Source of the DNA: VXYL01 sp963665195
GTDB taxonomy: Bacteria; Pseudomonadota; Gammaproteobacteria; Pseudomonadales; Azotimanducaceae
Reading direction: 5' to 3'
NCBI GenBank assembly: GCA_963665195.1
Contig: OY762070.1
Span: 4,960,001-5,024,000, forward strand
Length of the DNA stretch: 64,000 bases
Positions 60,969 to 64,000 of this stretch are shown piece after piece. Within the stretch, counting starts at the first letter, position 1. The number at the start of each line of letters is the position of its first letter. The notes under the pieces are model-generated. The model had not been told where the DNA came from. It made no database searches and worked only from the letters and a program-made list of their open reading frames with translations. A program made the position numbers and the translations under genes.

Positions 60969-61806
60969 CCTGCAACAACGACTCAAGACCTCGTTCATGC
61001 ACGAGCGCTAGCAGTGCCCCTAAGTCCACCGTCTCTGCTTGGCCTCCAACGTCAGAGTGCAGGTTCAATAGTACGTAGTCAACGCCGCCATCTGCGGCGA
61101 ACTCAAGGTCAAACCGCCAGTCTTTGTCGCGCCAAGTGGCTGCATAGCGACCATCATCCAAAAGAAACAACCCGTCGGCCCTGCGTGCGCCGGAGACTTC
61201 GACGAAGCGCTGGAACTGCCTTCGCGACTCCGCATCAGGCGCAATTCCTTCATCGATTGCGATCTCCATGAGTTCACGGAGTCGGGCAGTGTAGGCCGAC
61301 GAGAAGGTAGTCCTCTGCGAGGCTACCCAGGCGGCATTGAAGACCACCGGCGTTCTCACGAGAAAACCCGTCGATGTCGTAGCGGCCGAGTGGTGAAGCG
61401 CGTACCACACTACATGTACGCCAGATTCGAGCACTCCTTCGCTGTTCAGCTTATTCGCTGTGACCTTCTCTCCGAAGTGGTGCCACGCGGAATCCTGGAA
61501 TACAGACTCTTCGAGCAGACGCTTTCGGCGAGCAAGGTCGTTTCCGCGGATGAGCACCGAGCTTTCGGCCGGGTCAGACCAATGTCGGTCCTGGGACCGG
61601 CTGATCGGCAGCTCTTCCTCGGCGGGGGCATTGACTACCACGGCAACGAGCTGCTGCGTCCAATGGTCCAACGACGGCCGCAACTGTCGGCCGTCGAGCG
61701 TCTGCCGCTCGGCTAGGTACGGACCATTGGCGCAAACGCCTAGCGGGTGGAGCGCGGTTTCCGCTACCGATGCTGGGGGATTGGGAAGTGCTGCCACGCT
61801 CATCAT
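60958..61806 (-). CDS. Unknown operon, gene 3
   Basis: A 282-residue soluble protein without recognised enzymatic motifs. Its C-terminal half contains SAYTARLRELMEIAIDEGI, RQFQRFVEVSGARRADGLFL, DDGRYAATWRDKDWRFDLEF and GGVDYVLLNLHS, a beta-rich pattern seen in other hypothetical proteins of accessory loci. The start ATG overlaps the stop of gene 2 by four bases (a second ATG follows directly). Tight coupling suggests that the products work together. Confidence 0.65.
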   Translation of the reverse strand: MMSVAALPNPPASVAETALHPLGVCANGPYLAERQTLDGRQLRPSLDHWTQQLVAVVVNAPAEEELPISRSQDRHWSDPAESSVLIRGNDLARRKRLLEESVFQDSAWHHFGEKVTANKLNSEGVLESGVHVVWYALHHSAATTSTGFLVRTPVVFNAAWVASQRTTFSSAYTARLRELMEIAIDEGIAPDAESRRQFQRFVEVSGARRADGLFLLDDGRYAATWRDKDWRFDLEFAADGGVDYVLLNLHSDVGGQAETVDLGALLALVHERGLESLLQDEG

Positions 61807-62483
61807 GCTGACCCGCTCGCGCGAAGATCAACCGCACCAATAACGGCACGCACATGGGACTGCAGGCGGTCCATGGCTTCCTCCATCGCCCCGAGCGACG
61901 GGGGCAGATCACCGCAATCATTGATGTGATAGTTAGCCTGCAGGTATACGCGCTCGGTCTCCAAGTCCTTGCGACGGGGTTCCAGCGTAACGGTCAAGAG
62001 CCCGCCGTCCGAGCAACGTAACTTAATCTCCGCGGAGACGCCTCCCAACAGCTCGTCGATTCCAGTGACATCGGCCACGTCCGTGTACAGAGCCTTGCCA
62101 AGGTACTGAAAGGCCGACAAGCCGGATTGCTGCTCGTAGACTAGGGCGACGTTACAGCCGTACGAGGCCAGCGAGGCGCCTGACTCCGTGAGCATTATCG
62201 CAGACGACATTAGCCTACACACTCTGGTTGCGTCATCGAAATCGCGAGGATACTCGACCACGGCCTGGACACGGCGATCTTCCCCTACGGACAGCTCCAT
62301 TCGATCACGGTCGATTACGAATCGTCGAACGGGACTCATCCTTGCCGGACCAGCAATGGTTGCCAACTCGAGCGTGGCCTCCCACTGGGAGCAGAAGGCA
62401 CTTGCCGCACTCTCGTCGGTGAGAAGGTCCGTGCCCACGAGCACGACACTCGCACTCAGAATGTCCATGATGTCGGGTGCCAT
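61803..62483 (-). CDS. Unknown operon, gene 2
   Basis: A 226-residue soluble protein. The middle part has LELATIAGPARMSPVRRFVI, RRVQAVVEYPRDFDDATRV, and the C-terminal part VSAEIKLRCSDGGLLTVTLE then RVYLQANYHIND and an amphipathic helix (AMEEAMDRLQSHVRAVIGA). The layout (beta-rich body, conserved Asn-Tyr near the end, C-terminal helix) is faintly like TIGR04255-type proteins, but this is not firm. Starts with ATG that shares a base with the stop of the 47-residue gene 1 (TGATG). Confidence 0.65.
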   Translation of the reverse strand: MAPDIMDILSASVVLVGTDLLTDESAASAFCSQWEATLELATIAGPARMSPVRRFVIDRDRMELSVGEDRRVQAVVEYPRDFDDATRVCRLMSSAIMLTESGASLASYGCNVALVYEQQSGLSAFQYLGKALYTDVADVTGIDELLGGVSAEIKLRCSDGGLLTVTLEPRRKDLETERVYLQANYHINDCGDLPPSLGAMEEAMDRLQSHVRAVIGAVDLRASGSA

Positions 62484-62626
62484 CAGGTGAGGTCGCTTAG
62501 GTTCTGGCCATGCCGGCCGGGGTCACGCAGCGTAGCGTCCATGGTCACGCGTTCCCGTTTCGATTCGGCTTGCACGACATCAGGCCGGGTCGCCACCTCA
62601 ACGATGGGCGTCCACTCGTCGTCCAT
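62483..62626 (-). CDS. Unknown operon, gene 1 (47 residues)
   Basis: A short frame beginning MDDEWTPIVEVATRPDVV, continuing QAESKRERVTMDATLRD and ending GRHGQNLSDLT. It is preceded by a clear ribosome site (AAAGGAGG, six bases before the ATG) and its stop overlaps the ATG of gene 2 as TGATG, so translation is coupled. It is charged, without a membrane helix. It may be a small regulator or partner of the operon, or a translational leader. Too short for most automatic gene calls. Confidence 0.6.
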   Translation of the reverse strand: MDDEWTPIVEVATRPDVVQAESKRERVTMDATLRDPGRHGQNLSDLT

Positions 62627-62957
62627 CCGGTCCTCCTTTCGTTAGTTGTGACCGTGCGGTCCACATGGTAGTTCAACCGGTGCCGTGTAGCGCGTCGTCC
62701 TCAGGGCCTGCAACGGCTCCGTAGTGCCCACCTGCTCCGAAGCGAGCTTTCGGCGTGCTGGCAAGACGTGGCTGTTCTTCCCGCCTCGCCGGTCGCGAAA
62801 GCCCCATCATGAGGCATGACCCCATCACGTCGGCGGGCCGCTCCTAGGCACTCCTTCCACTCGGCGTGTCCTCTCTTCCGGATCGTTCGATGCACGAGTA
62901 TGACAGAGTACGGCGTCGTGCGCGACGCCGCTGTGGCTTCAAGGCTGTGGCCACATA
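62627..62957. other. Promoter region of the unknown operon, island 2 boundary
   Basis: About 330 bases between operon gene 1 and repeat 2 copy B, with no convincing gene. It should contain the minus-strand promoter of the four-gene operon. The right limit is exact: the repeat starts at GGCATCGTCG, 62958. Confidence 0.45.
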
Positions 62958-63008
62958 GGCATCGTCGCGGAGATCGTCGCCTTCAATGCCGGGCAGGACG
63001 CGCCGTGA
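62958..63008 (+). pseudogene. sdhE: sdhE 3' fragment in repeat copy B
   Basis: It encodes GIVAEIVAFNAGQDAP and the sdhE stop, with no upstream sdhE sequence. A by-product of the duplication. Confidence 0.85.
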
Positions 63009-63424
63009 ACCCGCACCGCGACGAGACGCACCTCGACTGGCAGCCCGGCTGGGACTGGCTGCTGCCCGTGGTGGGGCTGCACATCCTCTTCACCGTGCCG
63101 TGGGTGGCGGCGCTCGGCTGGTGGGCGCTCGTGCCCGGCGCGCTGTCGATGCTCTACCACCTCGGCATCTACCGGCGCGGCGAGACCTGGCGCTTCGCCT
63201 TCGTCGAGGACGCGGTGGTGCTCTTCGAGCCGGAGCGGCCGGAACGCAAGGGCGAGGCGCGGCGTCCGGCAAAGCTGCGCGGCGGGCCTTGGATCACCGC
63301 CAACTGGGTGGTCGTGCGCACCAGCCGGCGCGTGCTGGCGATGCATGGTTCGCGCTACGACGCGGTGCGCTTCGCGAGGCTCCGGCGGGCCCTCCTCGGC
63401 GGACTCGAGGCCGGGAACGGCTGA
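63005..63424 (+). CDS. ygfX: YgfX-like inner membrane protein, copy B
   Basis: A 139-residue protein identical to the copy at 57568. The start codon is GTG instead of ATG, and the intact sdhE gene that would couple its translation is gone, so expression is probably lower. Two helices (LLPVVGLHILFTVPWVAALG, WWALVPGALSMLYHLGIY) and the C-terminal domain are unchanged. Confidence 0.72.
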   Translation: MNPHRDETHLDWQPGWDWLLPVVGLHILFTVPWVAALGWWALVPGALSMLYHLGIYRRGETWRFAFVEDAVVLFEPERPERKGEARRPAKLRGGPWITANWVVVRTSRRVLAMHGSRYDAVRFARLRRALLGGLEAGNG

Positions 63425-64000
63425 AGCACGTCGAGCGGGTCCGCCGCCGGGTGGACGATGCTCGGCAGCGCCTGGGCGGCGCGGCGCGGGTAGTCGAGGG
63501 TGTAGTGCAGGCCGCGGCTCTCGCGCCGCATGAGCGCCGAACGGACGATCAGCTCCGCCACATGCACCAGGTTGCGCAGTTCGATCAGGTCCGGGCCGAC
63601 GCGGTGGCGGGCGTAGTAGTCGTGGATTTCGCGCTTGAGAAGGTCGATGCGATGCTGCGCGCGCTCCAGGCGCTTGTTGGTGCGCACGATGCCGACGTAG
63701 TCCCACATGAAGCGGCGCAGCTCCGTCCAGTTGTGGCTCAGCACCACCTGCTCGTCGGAGTCCGAGACGCGGCTCTCGTCCCAATCCGGCAGTGCGACGG
63801 ACGGTTGGCGCGCCGCCTCGCTGCGGCGCTGGGCGATGTCGGCGGCCGCGGCCTGGGCGAATACCAGGCACTCGAGCAGCGAATTGCTCGCCAGTCGGTT
63901 GGCGCCGTGCAGGCCGGTGCAGGCCGTCTCGCCAACCGCGTAGAGGCCGTCGATGTCCGTGCGGCTGGCGAGGTCCACGATCACGCCGCCGCAGGTGTAG
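63355..64000 (-). CDS. nadB: L-aspartate oxidase, copy B (partial at window end)
   Basis: The C-terminal part of NadB, identical in the overlap to the fragment at 57918: IVDLASRTDIDGLYAVGETA, GANRLASNSLLECLVFAQ and the helical tail to RRSLAKRTAS. The 5' part lies beyond the window. Because copy A is truncated, this is the likelier functional gene. It is convergent with ygfX copy B, overlapping by 70 bases. Confidence 0.85.
   Translation of the reverse strand, partial: YTCGGVIVDLASRTDIDGLYAVGETACTGLHGANRLASNSLLECLVFAQAAAADIAQRRSEAARQPSVALPDWDESRVSDSDEQVVLSHNWTELRRFMWDYVGIVRTNKRLERAQHRIDLLKREIHDYYARHRVGPDLIELRNLVHVAELIVRSALMRRESRGLHYTLDYPRRAAQALPSIVHPAADPLDVLQPFPASSPPRRARRSLAKRTAS

Larger units (their letters stand above)
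62958..64000 (+). repeat. Long direct repeat 2, copy B (continues past window)
   Basis: Second copy of the 57521 segment, 5,437 bases downstream, same orientation. It holds the last 16 codons of sdhE, the whole ygfX gene and the 3' part of nadB up to the window edge, with only two base differences from copy A noticed. Confidence 0.93.

Noticed and set aside
1..64000. CRISPR array, rRNA operon, prophage or integrase/attachment site
   Set aside because: No regularly spaced short repeats, no rRNA-like sequence and no phage structural or tyrosine/serine recombinase gene were seen. The tRNA gene shows no duplicated 3' end nearby.

Overview
The window is GC-rich bacterial chromosome. The gene content and order point to a gammaproteobacterium: lptD-surA-rsmA-apaG-apaH-cca on one strand with amgK-murU diverging from lptD, then rpe-gph-trpE, crcB-serS-cysG, and ygfZ/sdhE/ygfX/nadB. 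The mix of phytanoyl-CoA dioxygenase-like, ThuA, MFS, aldo/keto reductase and IS1380/ISAzo13 genes would suit an uncultivated marine or host-associated lineage; that part is inference only.
Layout. 1-10.6 kb: a secreted DUF6265-type protein, an MFS permease, exonuclease III, an AAA ATPase fused to a PD-(D/E)XK-like domain, an alpha/beta hydrolase, a Tat-type aldo/keto reductase and an unusual 1,331-residue eight-helix membrane protein preceded by a perfect CRP-type palindrome. 10.7-12.3 kb: an IS1380-family element that appears to have cut the end off a glycosidase-like gene. 13.3-18.9 kb: a tandem YjbR protein, ThuA protein, DNA polymerase II, an aldo/keto reductase and a DM13-domain protein. 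18.9-22.9 kb: accessory island 1 (broken nucleotidyltransferase with its partner gene, a small conserved protein, an ISAzo13-family element, a beheaded lipoprotein gene, a HAD phosphatase and a cut winged-helix gene), followed by a second copy of polB-tail/AKR/DM13. 24.9-39.5 kb: housekeeping genes for tRNA CCA addition, Ap4A hydrolysis, rRNA methylation, LPS export, peptidoglycan recycling, the pentose phosphate pathway, tryptophan synthesis, fluoride export, seryl-tRNA charging and siroheme. 39.5-44.1 kb: an Rpn-type nuclease and a hipB-hipA-PPIase-HupE operon. 44.3-52.9 kb: peroxiredoxin-GST, secreted/cupin/SPOR/HNH proteins and a complete polyamine-type ABC importer. 53.0-58.8 kb: small unknown genes, a PhyH dioxygenase, a tRNA-Ile(CAU) gene split by a 332-nt group I intron, a frameshifted mmsA, ygfZ, sdhE, ygfX and a truncated nadB. 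58.8-63.0 kb: accessory island 2 (two small membrane proteins and a tightly coupled four-gene operon of unknown function). From 62,958 to the window end the sdhE-tail/ygfX/nadB segment is repeated.
Three points stand out. The tRNA-Ile(CAU) gene carries a self-splicing-type group I intron in its anticodon loop, at the position known from Azoarcus. Both accessory islands lie between long direct repeats of neighbouring core genes (about 1.7 kb and at least 1.04 kb), as expected from homologous-recombination integration or tandem duplication with cargo, although misassembly must be excluded. The cargo of island 2 is a compact unknown operon. Several genes are interrupted (mmsA, nadB copy 1, the nucleotidyltransferase, the lipoprotein, the glycosidase and a membrane protein), so this is an actively rearranging part of the genome.
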